A stretch of 64,000 nucleotides of DNA from Allobosea sp. (GTDB lineage Bacteria > Pseudomonadota > Alphaproteobacteria > Rhizobiales > Beijerinckiaceae): the NCBI RefSeq assembly GCF_017308015.1, contig NZ_JAFKFW010000013.1, positions 57,624 through 121,623 of the forward strand, given 5' to 3'. Below, piece after piece: positions 55,785 through 64,000 of the stretch. The translations under genes and the position numbers were made by a program. Position 1 is the first letter of the stretch, and each line of letters starts with the position of its first letter. Below the pieces are notes generated by a model. That model made no database searches and was not told the DNA's origin. It worked only from the letters and a program-made list of their open reading frames with translations.

Positions 55785-56213
55785 ATGTCCCTGATCCGCC
55801 TCTTCAGCGATTTCGACGGCCGCATCGGCTTGCGGCCCTTCTGGCTCGGCAGCATCGCAGTGGCGCTGACACTGCTCGCCATCGAGCGAACCCTGCCCCA
55901 CCTGGCGGATCGTCACACCGCGATCACGATCACCGCCTTCATCAAGGCCTTCGCCCTGTTCCCATGGGCCGCGCTGGCGGCCAAGCGCGCCAATGACCGC
56001 GGCAGCACGCCGCTATTCGGCATCCTCCTGATCTGCGCGATCGTGCTTCCGGAACATCTGAGACCCCTTGTCTCGATCGGCTGGCGCCCATCGCTGGAAG
56101 CGATCGCGACCATGGCCTGGGTCGTCGCCTTCGTCGATCTCGGCCTGTTGCCGTCTGCTGCGCACCGGGACAGGGTTGCGGCTTCGCCTGCGGGTGCTAA
56201 AGCGGCGGAATGA
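55785..56213 (+). CDS. DUF805-like membrane protein
   Basis: 142 residues, about four membrane segments. N-terminal [21 protein letters not shown] and the [18 protein letters not shown] stretch are typical of DUF805 proteins, whose function is unknown. The stop overlaps the dapE ATG by 4 bases. Confidence 0.85.
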   Translation: MSLIRLFSDFDGRIGLRPFWLGSIAVALTLLAIERTLPHLADRHTAITITAFIKAFALFPWAALAAKRANDRGSTPLFGILLICAIVLPEHLRPLVSIGWRPSLEAIATMAWVVAFVDLGLLPSAAHRDRVAASPAGAKAAE

Positions 56214-57421
56214 GCGCCGCATCGATCCTTCCCTTCCCCGCCCTTTCTCTCGACCCGACCGACCCGGTAGCTCTGACGCAGGCACTGGTCCGCTGCCCTT
56301 CGGTGACGCCAGAGGAAGGCGGCGCGCTCACGCTACTTGCATCCGTGCTGTCGGCCGAAGGCTACGAGGTCCATCGTCCGGTCTTCAGCGAGCCCGGCAC
56401 GCCCGATGTCGAGAACCTCTATGCGCGTATCGGCAGCACGGCTCCGGTCTTCGTGATCGCCGGGCACACCGACGTCGTCCCCGTCGGCGACGCGGCGGCC
56501 TGGACGCGCGAGCCCTTTGGCGGCGCGATCGAGAACGGCACGCTCTACGGGCGCGGGGCCTGCGACATGAAGGGCGGGCTCGCGGCAATGGTCTCGGCCG
56601 CGATCCGCTACCGGCGCGACAATCCGGATGCCCCCGGCTCGATCGCCTTCCTGATCACCGGCGACGAGGAAGGTCCCTCGGTCAACGGCACGGTCAAGCT
56701 GCTTTCCTGGGCGCATGAACGCGGCGAGCGCTTCGACCACTGCCTCCTGGGCGAACCCACCAATCCGGCAACGATGAGCGACATGATCAAGATCGGCCGG
56801 CGGGGCTCGCTGACCGGCACGCTCACCGTGCAGGGTACGCAGGGGCATGTCGGCTATCCTCATCTCGCCGACAATCCGATCCGCGGCATGGTGCGCCTGC
56901 TCGCCGCCCTGGACGCCGCCCCCCTCGACGCCGGGACCACACATTTCGACCCGAGCAATCTCGAAGTGACGACGCTCGATGTCGGCAACCCCGCGACCAA
57001 CGTGATCCCGGCGCAGGCGAAGGCGGCTTTCAACATCCGCTTCAACGATAGCTGGGCCCCGGAGACGCTCGCAGCCGAACTCGAGCGGCGCCTGCACAAG
57101 GCGGCCGGCAACCAGGTGCGCTACGCGCTCGAGATCCAGCCGACCAATGCCGTCGCCTTCCTGACCGAGCCCGGCCCGTTCGTCGCGCTCGTCGCCGATG
57201 CGGTCGAGGCCGAAACCGGCATGCGCCCGGCGCTCTCGACCACGGGGGGCACCTCCGACGCGCGCTTCATCAAGAACTATTGCCCCGTCGTCGAATACGG
57301 CGTCGTCGGCAAGACGATGCATCAGATCGACGAATCCGTCGCCGTCGCCGATCTCATGGCGCTCGAGCGGATCACGCATCGTTTGCTCGCCAGTTATTTC
57401 GCAGCGCACCGCCGGGCTTGA
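56210..57421 (+). CDS. dapE: Succinyl-diaminopimelate desuccinylase DapE
   Basis: 403 residues. Zn-dependent M20-family hydrolase that releases diaminopimelate for lysine and peptidoglycan synthesis. Ligand and catalytic motifs: [12 protein letters not shown] (His, Asp), [27 protein letters not shown] (Glu-Glu), [11 protein letters not shown] and the final His in MHQIDESV. N-terminal [17 protein letters not shown] is typical of DapE. Overlaps DUF805 by ATGA. Confidence 0.97.
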   Translation: MSAASILPFPALSLDPTDPVALTQALVRCPSVTPEEGGALTLLASVLSAEGYEVHRPVFSEPGTPDVENLYARIGSTAPVFVIAGHTDVVPVGDAAAWTREPFGGAIENGTLYGRGACDMKGGLAAMVSAAIRYRRDNPDAPGSIAFLITGDEEGPSVNGTVKLLSWAHERGERFDHCLLGEPTNPATMSDMIKIGRRGSLTGTLTVQGTQGHVGYPHLADNPIRGMVRLLAALDAAPLDAGTTHFDPSNLEVTTLDVGNPATNVIPAQAKAAFNIRFNDSWAPETLAAELERRLHKAAGNQVRYALEIQPTNAVAFLTEPGPFVALVADAVEAETGMRPALSTTGGTSDARFIKNYCPVVEYGVVGKTMHQIDESVAVADLMALERITHRLLASYFAAHRRA

Positions 57422-57491
57422 CGCAGGAATTTCACGGGCCATTATCCCCTTCTTAGACGAAAGTCTAAGATTGCAGGTCATGGAGGCTGTG

Positions 57492-58076
57492 ATGCGGCTG
57501 GCGGCCGATGATGTCGCGCGTTCACTGCGCGGTTCCTGGCGCCTGATGACGCGGGGTGCGGAGGCCCTGCCGGAACTCGACCTGACACGGGACGGGTTCT
57601 GGCGCTCTTTCCTCGCCTTCGCGCTGATGCTGCCGGCGACCATCGCCATTCTCGCCGCTGTGCGGCTCACCGCCGGGTTGCCGAACAGCGCCGGCCTTTT
57701 CACCGCACCGGCGCTGGCCCTGTCCGTCATCGCCGCGCTGGCCCTGACGATCCTGGCGGTGCCGGCCCTGTTGATCGCGCTGCGCCCGGAACTCACGCAG
57801 CGCCCGCGCTTCACCAGCTTCGTCATCGCCTGGAACTGGTCCGGCATCGTGTCGGCAAGCCTGATGGCGATCCCGGCGGCGATCTTCGCGATCGGCTGGG
57901 CGCCGCCCGCACTGGCGATCGTGCAGTCTCTATTCTTCGCCGTGATCGTGCTGCGGCTGCGCTATTGCGTCGCGCGAGCGGTCTTCGGGCCGGAAAGCCG
58001 CAGCATCGCCACGACGCTGGTCGCCGCCAGCGTGATGCTCGACTATGGGGTTAGCCGGCTGTTCGGCCTGTTCTGA
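57492..58076 (+). CDS. Hypothetical multi-pass membrane protein
   Basis: 194 residues, about five hydrophobic segments. No family recognised beyond similarity in style to Hyphomicrobiales transporters of unknown type. ATG 57492 is chosen because GGAGG lies five bases before it; an ATG 12 bases upstream has no such site. The gene lies 70 bases after dapE and converges with truA. Confidence 0.75.
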   Translation: MRLAADDVARSLRGSWRLMTRGAEALPELDLTRDGFWRSFLAFALMLPATIAILAAVRLTAGLPNSAGLFTAPALALSVIAALALTILAVPALLIALRPELTQRPRFTSFVIAWNWSGIVSASLMAIPAAIFAIGWAPPALAIVQSLFFAVIVLRLRYCVARAVFGPESRSIATTLVAASVMLDYGVSRLFGLF

Positions 58077-58088
58077 AGCGGCCTCGCC

Positions 58089-58832
58089 TTATCCGGCATA
58101 GTCGACGCCAGCGAGATAAAGCCCGCAGGACGGCGCCAAAGCCGCACATTGCGAGCGGTCACGCGCCGCCAACACCTTGCCGACCTTGTTCTCCGGCCAG
58201 CGCCCCATCCCGACCATCTTCAGGCAGCCGACGATGGAACGGACCTGATGATGCAGGAACGAGCGGGCGTGGACATAGACCACAATCTCGGAGCCTTCGC
58301 GGCGGACGTCGCAGCGGTCGAGCGTGCGGATCGGGCTGTTGGCCTGGCATTCGGCCGCGCGGAAGGTGGTGAAGTCGTGCTGGCCGAGCAGCGCCTTGGC
58401 CGCGCGGTCCATCGCCTCGTGATCGAGCTTGACCGGCACATGCCAGACCCGATCTCGCTCCAGCGCCGGCTGGGCCCGGCGATCGAGGATACGGTAGACG
58501 TAATAGCGTCGCCGCGCCGAAATACGGGCATCGAAATCGTCAGGCGCCAATTCGGCGCTGAGCACGGCGACCGGAATCCGCTTCAGCCGGGCATTAGTCG
58601 CGTCGCGCACGACATCGGTGCGCCATTCCCTGTCGATATCGACATGAGCGACCTGATGGGTGGCGTGGACTCCGGCGTCCGTCCGGCCGGCGCAGTGCAA
58701 CCTTACGGGATGGCCGCAAAAGGCCTCGACCGCCTCCTCGACGCTCTGCTGCACGGACGGGCCGTTGAGCTGGCGTTGCCAGCCCGAGAACGGCGTGCCG
58801 TCATACTCGATGACGAGCTTGTAGCGCGGCAT
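58089..58832 (-). CDS. truA: tRNA pseudouridine synthase A
   Basis: 247 residues. Modifies U38-U40 in the anticodon stem of tRNAs. Catalytic Asp in CAGRTDAGVHATHQVAH; other features YDGTPFSGWQRQ and SFLHHQVRSIVGCLKMVG. Next to fmt and def, a common order. Confidence 0.98.
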   Translation of the reverse strand: MPRYKLVIEYDGTPFSGWQRQLNGPSVQQSVEEAVEAFCGHPVRLHCAGRTDAGVHATHQVAHVDIDREWRTDVVRDATNARLKRIPVAVLSAELAPDDFDARISARRRYYVYRILDRRAQPALERDRVWHVPVKLDHEAMDRAAKALLGQHDFTTFRAAECQANSPIRTLDRCDVRREGSEIVVYVHARSFLHHQVRSIVGCLKMVGMGRWPENKVGKVLAARDRSQCAALAPSCGLYLAGVDYAG

Positions 58833-58885
58833 CAGAGCCGGCCACGAAAAAGTGCGGGGCGGTTTTCGGACAACGGCCTGCTCAT

Positions 58886-59815
58886 CTAAAGCTTACTGCC
58901 GGCCCCGAGCCGGGCGCCGCGCAGGAACTCGGCCCCGCTCATCGGCGCCTTGCCGGCGCGCTGAACCTGCAGGAGCTTGACCGCGCCAACCGCGCAGGCG
59001 ACCGTGCCCTCGTCGTCGAGCAGCGTGCCGGGCTCGGCCGCGCCTCCGGCGCGCGCCGTGCGCAGGATCTTGAGCCGCTCCGGCCCCTTGCCAAGGTCGA
59101 TCTCGGCGAAGGCGCCGGGGAAAGGCGAGAGGCCGCGCACGAGATCATGGACCTGCTGGGCAGGCAGGGCCCAGCTCAGCTTCGCCTCGGCATTGGCGAT
59201 CTTGCTGGCATAGGTGACGCCCTCCTCCGCCTGCGGCGTGAACTGCAACCCGCCGCGCCCGAGTGCCGCGAGCGCCCGCACCATCAGATCGGCACCAAGG
59301 AGGCTCAGTTGATCGTGCAATTCACCGGCAGTCATATCCGGGCCGATCGCCAGCTTCTCCACCATGGCAACGGGGCCGGTATCGAGACCTGCTTCCATCT
59401 TCATGACGCAGACGCCGCTCTCGCCATCGCCGGCCATGATCGCCCGCTGGATCGGGGCGGCGCCGCGCCAGCGCGGCAGCAGCGAAGCATGAAGATTGAG
59501 GCAGCCGAGCTCCGGCAGATCGAGGATCGCCTGGGGCAGGATCATGCCATAAGCGACGACGACGGCGACATCGGCCTGGTGCGAGGCGATGATCTCGGCC
59601 TGCTCCGGCGTCTTCAGCGTCGCGGGAGTGAAGACGGGGATGCCGAAGCGCTCGGCGGCGCGATGCACCGGCGAGGGCTTCAGTTCGAGGCCGCGGCCGG
59701 CCTGCGCCGGGGCACGGGTATAGCAGGAGACGACCTCGTGCCCCTGGCCGACGATCTCGGTCAGCACCGGCACGGCGAAATCCGGCGTGCCCATGAAGAT
59801 GACGCGCAAACTCAT
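58886..59815 (-). CDS. fmt: Methionyl-tRNA formyltransferase
   Basis: 309 residues. Formylates initiator Met-tRNA using 10-formyl-THF. Visible: start [14 protein letters not shown], catalytic region [21 protein letters not shown] with Asn-x-His, and [11 protein letters not shown] with the catalytic Asp. ATG 59815 starts the family domain. A 40-base inverted repeat lies between fmt and def. Confidence 0.98.
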   Translation of the reverse strand: MSLRVIFMGTPDFAVPVLTEIVGQGHEVVSCYTRAPAQAGRGLELKPSPVHRAAERFGIPVFTPATLKTPEQAEIIASHQADVAVVVAYGMILPQAILDLPELGCLNLHASLLPRWRGAAPIQRAIMAGDGESGVCVMKMEAGLDTGPVAMVEKLAIGPDMTAGELHDQLSLLGADLMVRALAALGRGGLQFTPQAEEGVTYASKIANAEAKLSWALPAQQVHDLVRGLSPFPGAFAEIDLGKGPERLKILRTARAGGAAEPGTLLDDEGTVACAVGAVKLLQVQRAGKAPMSGAEFLRGARLGAGSKL

Positions 59816-59867
59816 ACGCTCGACCTTACCTTGGCCCGGCTCGACACCGGGAAGAATAGAACAGGCC

Positions 59868-59967
59868 TGATCCTGAGGCGCAGCCGGAGGCGGCATCTCG
59901 AAGGATGGCCCTGCCGCCTCCCGAAGCATCCTTCGAGACGCCACATACCGCAGCTCCTCAGGACGAG
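59868..59967. repeat. Long imperfect inverted repeat between fmt and def
   Basis: Arms of about 40 bases at 59868-59907 and 59926-59967. Left arm has TGATCCTGAGG and CATCTCGAAGGATGG; right arm has GCATCCTTCGAGACGCC and GCTCCTCAGGACGA. The motif pair (CCTGAGG ... TCTCGAAGGATG / CATCCTTCGAGA ... CCTCAGGA) matches palindromic repeats common in Hyphomicrobiales genomes. It can fold into a long hairpin. Confidence 0.7.
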
Positions 59968-59987
59968 GGCGCGATAACGACCGTTCG

Positions 59988-60527
59988 CTACGCAGCCCGC
60001 TCGCGCTTGGCCGCCTTGGCGAATTTCTTGGTGACGCGCTCGCGCTTCAGGCGCGACAAATGGTCGATGAAGAGCACGCCGTCGAGATGATCGATCTCGT
60101 GCTGCAGGCAGGTGGCGAGCAGGCCGTCGGCCGCGATCTCCTGCACCTTGCCGTCGAGGTCCAGGTAGCGGACCTTGACCGCGGCCGGGCGCTCGACCTC
60201 CTCGTAATATTCAGGGATCGAGAGGCAGCCTTCCTCATAGGCGCTGAACTCGTCCGACGACCAGGCGATCTCCGGATTGACGAAGACCTGCGGCTTCCTG
60301 GGCTCCGGCTCCTCGCCCTCCTTCGCCTCGGGCTTCGACAGGTCGATCGTCACCACGCGCAGCGGCACGCCGATCTGGATCGCCGCGAGCCCGATGCCGG
60401 GCGCATCGTACATCGTCTCGAACATGTCCGCGACCAGCGCCTTGATCTCGGGCGTGACGGCCGCGACCGGCTTGGAGACGAGGCGGAGCTGGGCGTCGGG
60501 CAGGATGACGAGCGGGCGAATGGCCAT
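59988..60527 (-). CDS. def: Peptide deformylase
   Basis: 179 residues. Removes N-formyl from nascent peptides. Motifs [20 protein letters not shown] and QHEIDHLDG with the Fe/Zn-binding Cys and two His. An insert of acidic residues ([13 protein letters not shown]) is a typical alphaproteobacterial form. Divergent from rmuC. Confidence 0.98.
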   Translation of the reverse strand: MAIRPLVILPDAQLRLVSKPVAAVTPEIKALVADMFETMYDAPGIGLAAIQIGVPLRVVTIDLSKPEAKEGEEPEPRKPQVFVNPEIAWSSDEFSAYEEGCLSIPEYYEEVERPAAVKVRYLDLDGKVQEIAADGLLATCLQHEIDHLDGVLFIDHLSRLKRERVTKKFAKAAKRERAA

Positions 60528-60592
60528 GGGATTCCGGAGGAAAAGAGCTGTTGAACCCGGGACATAAGCATTTGTGGAAGAGCGGTCAAACT

Positions 60593-60607
60593 GTTCCGCT
60601 TTCGTTC
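60593..60607. promoter_or_regulatory. LexA-type box GTTC-N7-GTTC upstream of rmuC
   Basis: GTTCCGCTTTCGTTC ends 35 bases before the rmuC start codon (60643) and matches the alphaproteobacterial SOS box. It also lies 66 bases upstream of the divergent def start. Evidence is by pattern only; chance expectation in the whole window is about two such hits. Confidence 0.55.
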
Positions 60608-60642
60608 GCTATTTCGAATCGAATCGTCTAGGCTCGCGGCGG

Positions 60643-61827
60643 ATGAACGAGATCGCCTTCACCTTGCTGGAACGCCCGGTATCCTGGGCCGAGGCCGCGC
60701 TCGGTTTCGGGGCGGCGAGTCTCGTCCTGCTGGTGATGGCGGTGATCGCCGGATGGCGCGGCGGCAAGAGCCGCGCCATCGAGGCCGCGATGGCGGCGGA
60801 ACGCGCCCGCGAGATGGACGACAAAATCGCGGAGATGAACCGGCAGCAGGCGGAGCTTGCCGGCCGGATGCAATCGATGGCCGAGATCCTCTCGACCCGA
60901 CAGGGTGATCTCGCGCGACTCGTGGCAGACCGGATCGAGGGCTTGAGCCACAAGGTTGGACAGAGCCTCGAGCAGAATGTCCGTCAGACCTCCGAGAGCC
61001 TCGGCAAGCTGCAGGAGCGGCTGGCTGTGATCGACAGCGCCCAGAAGAACCTGACCGACCTGACCTCGGAAGTGGTGACGCTTCGGGACGTGCTTTCCAA
61101 CAAGCAGGCGCGCGGCGCCTATGGGCAGGGGCGGATGGAGGCGATCATCCGCGACGGCCTACCCGCCGCCTTCTTCGCCTTCCAGCCGCAGTTGTCGAAC
61201 GGCAAGCGGCCGGATTGTCTTGTCACGCTGCCGGGCGACGGACGCGGCCTGGTCATCGACGCCAAGTTTCCGCTGGAGAGTTTCACGCTGCTGCGCGAGG
61301 CGCGCGGCGACGAGGCGAAGAAGGCGGCCGGCCAACGCGTGCGCAGCGATGTCGGCGTACATGTGAAGGATATCGCGGAGCGCTACTTCCTGCCCGGCGA
61401 GACGCAGGACGTGGCGCTGCTCTTCGTGCCATCGGAATCGATCTATGCCGACCTGCACGAGCATTTCGACGATGTCGTGCAGCGGGCGCACCGGGCCCGC
61501 ATCATGATTGTCTCGCCCTCGCTCCTGACTCTCGCGATCCAGTTGATGCAATCGCTGGTGCGCGACGCCCGGATGCGGGAGGAAGCGCAGGTCATCCAGA
61601 GCGAGGTCGGCAAGCTGCTCGACGATGTGCGCCGGCTCGGCGAGCGCATCGACAGGCTCGACACCCATTTCCGGCAGGCGCAGGACGATGTCGGCCAGAT
61701 CAAGACCTCGGCCGGCAAGGTCACCAGCCGCGCCGAGAAGATCGGCGCACTCGAATTCGACGACGAGAAGAACGAGCCGAGGCTGCCTTTCGCCAAGGGA
61801 CTGGAACTCAAGCGCGCCGCAGAATAG
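60643..61827 (+). CDS. rmuC: DNA recombination protein RmuC
   Basis: 394 residues. N-terminal membrane anchor (about 15-37), a coiled coil (about 45-135), and a nuclease-like core with PDCLVTLPGDGRGLVIDAKFPLESF and VPSESIYADLHE, the RmuC signature. It limits DNA inversions and rearrangements. The LexA-type box upstream suggests damage control. ATG 60643 is chosen as family start. Confidence 0.95.
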   Translation: MNEIAFTLLERPVSWAEAALGFGAASLVLLVMAVIAGWRGGKSRAIEAAMAAERAREMDDKIAEMNRQQAELAGRMQSMAEILSTRQGDLARLVADRIEGLSHKVGQSLEQNVRQTSESLGKLQERLAVIDSAQKNLTDLTSEVVTLRDVLSNKQARGAYGQGRMEAIIRDGLPAAFFAFQPQLSNGKRPDCLVTLPGDGRGLVIDAKFPLESFTLLREARGDEAKKAAGQRVRSDVGVHVKDIAERYFLPGETQDVALLFVPSESIYADLHEHFDDVVQRAHRARIMIVSPSLLTLAIQLMQSLVRDARMREEAQVIQSEVGKLLDDVRRLGERIDRLDTHFRQAQDDVGQIKTSAGKVTSRAEKIGALEFDDEKNEPRLPFAKGLELKRAAE

Positions 61828-62135
61828 GCGCCGACGCTCCCACGCGCGCAGGCCATTCGAACGGTATGTGATGCCGGGGCGGCGGCGCTTCGCTCAGCTC
61901 TCGCCACGCGCAACCGATGCGAAAGCGCCGAACCGGACGGCAAGAGCCAGCGAACCCTGCGTCATTAGAACAGCTTTAAGCATTACCGGTAAGAATTCCG
62001 GGCTCTGGCCAGACCCAATACGTTCGAATGCCGACCCGGACCAGGAAAACGTAAAGCCCGTCTAAAATCCAGCCTCTTGACCACGCCTGCCGCCTCCGCC
62101 CACATCGCGAACGACGTCTTCCCAGAAGGTCCGTC
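61828..62135. other. Intergenic region with TTACCGGTAA palindrome
   Basis: About 308 bases before the second chemoreceptor. Contains the perfect 10-base palindrome TTACCGGTAA at 61983-61992 and an AT-rich stretch around 61967-61996 that may hold the promoter. No coding frame is supported. Confidence 0.45.
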
Positions 62136-64000
62136 ATGACAATGAGCATCAAGACGAAGCTGGCAACCGCGCTGGTTGTCCTGGCATTGTGCGTCCTCAC
62201 CATCGGCGCATGCGGATATCTGGCGCTTCGATCGGTCACGGAACGGGTCGAGAGCGTCGTTCAGAACAGCGTCATCCCGATCGAACAGCTGCGGACCGTC
62301 AGCGACATGTACGCGGTCAACATCGTCGATACGATCTGGAAGACGCAGACCAATCAGGTGACCTGGACCAAGGCCCTGAAGAACGTGCAGGACTCGGTCG
62401 GCAACATCGAGAAGAGCTGGACGACCTACCTGACAAGCGCGACCGAACCCGATGAAAAGCGCCTGGCCGAAGAGGCCTCCGCGCTGATGGGAACCGGCAA
62501 CGCCGCGATCGGCAAGCTCACGGTCATCCTGAAGGAGCGCGACGAAAGCGCCTTGCGCCATTTCGCCTCCTACGAACTCTACGACATGATCGACCCGATC
62601 ACGAACAAGCTCGCCGAGCTGACCACTCTGCAGAATGCCCAGGCGCAGGAACAGGGCGCGCAGGCCCAGTCGATCGCCCGTTACGCCAGCCTGTTGCTGC
62701 TGGCCGTAGCCGGCGGCGCTTTGCTGATGGGCGCACTGACTCTGGCCTTCGTCATTCGCGGCGTGGTGCGCCCCCTCGGTGGCATGACCGATGCCATGAA
62801 GCGCCTTGCCGGTGGCGAGCAGGACGTCACCGTCCCCAGCATCGGCCGACGCGACGAAATCGGCGACATGGCGGGAGCGCTGCAGATCTTCCAGGAGAAT
62901 GCGGCGCGCGTGCGCGCACTGGAGGAACAGGAGCGGGCTGCGGCATCTGCGCGGCTCGCCCGGGCGCAGTCGATGGAAGCGGTTGTGTCGGATGTCGGGG
63001 AGGTCGTCGCGGCGGCCGCAGCCGGCGATTTCTCGGCCCGGCTCCAGATCGATGATGCCGACGAGCAGATGCAGCGGCTCGTCGCCGGCATCAACGAGAT
63101 CAACGCGGTCGTCGACGGCGCGACGACGGAATTCGCCGAGGCCCTGTCGGCGATCGCCGGCGGCGACCTGACCAACCGGGTCGAGACGGCCTATCGCGGC
63201 CGCTTCGCCGATCTCAAGGGCGCGATCAACGAAACGGTCGACCGTCTGTCGGACACGGTCGCGACGATCCAGACGACCTCGGCCGATGTCGGGCTGGCCG
63301 CACGCGAGATCAACATGGGCGCCGACGACCTGTCGAAGCGCACCGAGGAGCAGGCCTCCTCGCTGGAGCAGACCGCCGCCACGACCGAGGAGCTCGCAGC
63401 CTCGGTCAAGGCCTCGGCCCAGGCCTCGAAGGATGCCGCGCGGATCGCCGACGAGGCGATGCAGGCGGCCGAGAACGGCGGCGCCATCGCCGGCCAGGCA
63501 GTCGACGCCATGGCCCGCATCGAGAGTGCCTCGCAGAAGATCTCCGACATCATCCGGGTGATCGACGACATCGCCTTCCAGACCAATCTGCTCGCGCTCA
63601 ACGCCGCGGTGGAAGCCGCCCGCGCCGGCGAGGCCGGCAAGGGCTTCGCCGTCGTCGCCTCGGAAGTGCGCACGCTGGCGCAGCGCTCGGGCGAGGCGGC
63701 CAAGGACATCTCCGGGCTGATCTCATCGTCGAACGCCGAGGTCGGCGAGGGCGTCAAGCTGGTGCGCCAGGCCGGCGACCAGCTCGCCCGCATCCTCGCC
63801 GCCTCGCAGAAGGTCGCCGCCACCATCGCCGACATCTCGGCGGCCTCCGGCGAGCAGGCCAACGGTATCGACGAGATGAGCCAGGCCGTCGCCCATCTCG
63901 ACGAGATGACCCAGCAGAACGCCGCCCTCTCCGAGCAGAGCGCGGCCTCGGCCGGCTCCCTCTCCAGCCGCATCGAGCAGCTCAACGCCCTCGTCGCAGC
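62136..64000 (+). CDS. Methyl-accepting chemotaxis protein (3' end outside window)
   Basis: Open frame from ATG 62136 to the window end (621 residues seen). Two membrane segments (about 8-30 and 190-212) enclose a four-helix periplasmic sensor domain (about 35-185, [20 protein letters not shown]). Then follow two HAMP-like units ([15 protein letters not shown], and a second around AGDFSARL) and the MCP signalling domain with hairpin tip [20 protein letters not shown] and [16 protein letters not shown]. The ligand is unknown. An alternative ATG lies 6 bases downstream. Cut by the window edge. Confidence 0.93.
   Translation, partial: MTMSIKTKLATALVVLALCVLTIGACGYLALRSVTERVESVVQNSVIPIEQLRTVSDMYAVNIVDTIWKTQTNQVTWTKALKNVQDSVGNIEKSWTTYLTSATEPDEKRLAEEASALMGTGNAAIGKLTVILKERDESALRHFASYELYDMIDPITNKLAELTTLQNAQAQEQGAQAQSIARYASLLLLAVAGGALLMGALTLAFVIRGVVRPLGGMTDAMKRLAGGEQDVTVPSIGRRDEIGDMAGALQIFQENAARVRALEEQERAAASARLARAQSMEAVVSDVGEVVAAAAAGDFSARLQIDDADEQMQRLVAGINEINAVVDGATTEFAEALSAIAGGDLTNRVETAYRGRFADLKGAINETVDRLSDTVATIQTTSADVGLAAREINMGADDLSKRTEEQASSLEQTAATTEELAASVKASAQASKDAARIADEAMQAAENGGAIAGQAVDAMARIESASQKISDIIRVIDDIAFQTNLLALNAAVEAARAGEAGKGFAVVASEVRTLAQRSGEAAKDISGLISSSNAEVGEGVKLVRQAGDQLARILAASQKVAATIADISAASGEQANGIDEMSQAVAHLDEMTQQNAALSEQSAASAGSLSSRIEQLNALVA

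Noticed and set aside
61983-61992. TTACCGGTAA as an operator
   Set aside because: A single 10-base palindrome without a nearby regulator gene or second copy is too weak to assign.

Overview
The window reads as one ordinary chromosomal stretch of a high-GC alphaproteobacterium of the order Hyphomicrobiales. A Bosea-like or related genus is the best guess from gene content, but species cannot be read from the sequence. The pointers are gene order and family choice: rnd-lptC-lptA-lptB-rpoN-hpf-ptsN, hisD-UPF0262-LMW phosphatase downstream of murA, the ligase/Lhr-type helicase/exonuclease/PdeM repair set, pyrD preceded by DUF952, and LexA boxes of the alphaproteobacterial form GTTC-N7-GTTC. No rRNA, insertion sequence, integrase, prophage or CRISPR array was seen. 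One tRNA gene (Thr, anticodon GGT) is present.

Layout. 1-3910: end of a YejF-type peptide ABC transporter ATPase, deoB, and a chemoreceptor with a small membrane partner. 4385-8745: a long minus-strand run (small basic protein, murA, DUF2948, hisD, UPF0262, LMW phosphatase-like). 9160-15595: four plus-strand genes, an RpfF-like crotonase, a membrane GGDEF-EAL protein, a flavoprotein-like protein lacking the redox cysteines, and a histidine kinase. 15609-18877: an S24-type repressor with a strong dyad in front of it, DUF952-pyrD, DUF6460 and an orphan response regulator. 19024-27500: DNA repair genes interleaved with an SGNH hydrolase, a TPR methyltransferase and a GNAT enzyme. 27612-40137: the most accessory part, with a tRNA-Thr, poorly conserved small proteins including an HExxH protein, a frameshifted RidA gene, an ankyrin protein, a transporter, an M20 hydrolase, a permease remnant, three related LuxR-type regulators, a GntR/PfkB divergent pair and two tandem DUF1330 genes. 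40176-49321: pyrF, a TauE-type permease, a DsbA-family protein, the EF-P modification set (epmB, epmA, efp), an MBL hydrolase and class I fumarase. 49441-55548: ptsN, hpf, rpoN, lptB, lptA, lptC, rnd. 55785-64000: DUF805, dapE, a membrane protein, truA, fmt, def, rmuC and a second chemoreceptor cut by the window end.

How genes work together. The Lpt genes encode the lipopolysaccharide export bridge and its ATPase, next to sigma-54, hibernation factor and PTS-Ntr regulators. EpmA/EpmB are expected to modify Lys34 of EF-P. The ligase, exonuclease, helicase and PdeM genes belong to a known bacterial repair set; a LexA-type box in front of the ligase and another in front of rmuC suggest SOS control. 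The RpfF-like/GGDEF-EAL pair is the best candidate here for a less described system: a possible acyl-signal or lipid-cue enzyme next to c-di-GMP turnover, with one predicted catalytic Glu replaced by Asp. Intergenic palindromic elements recur across the window.
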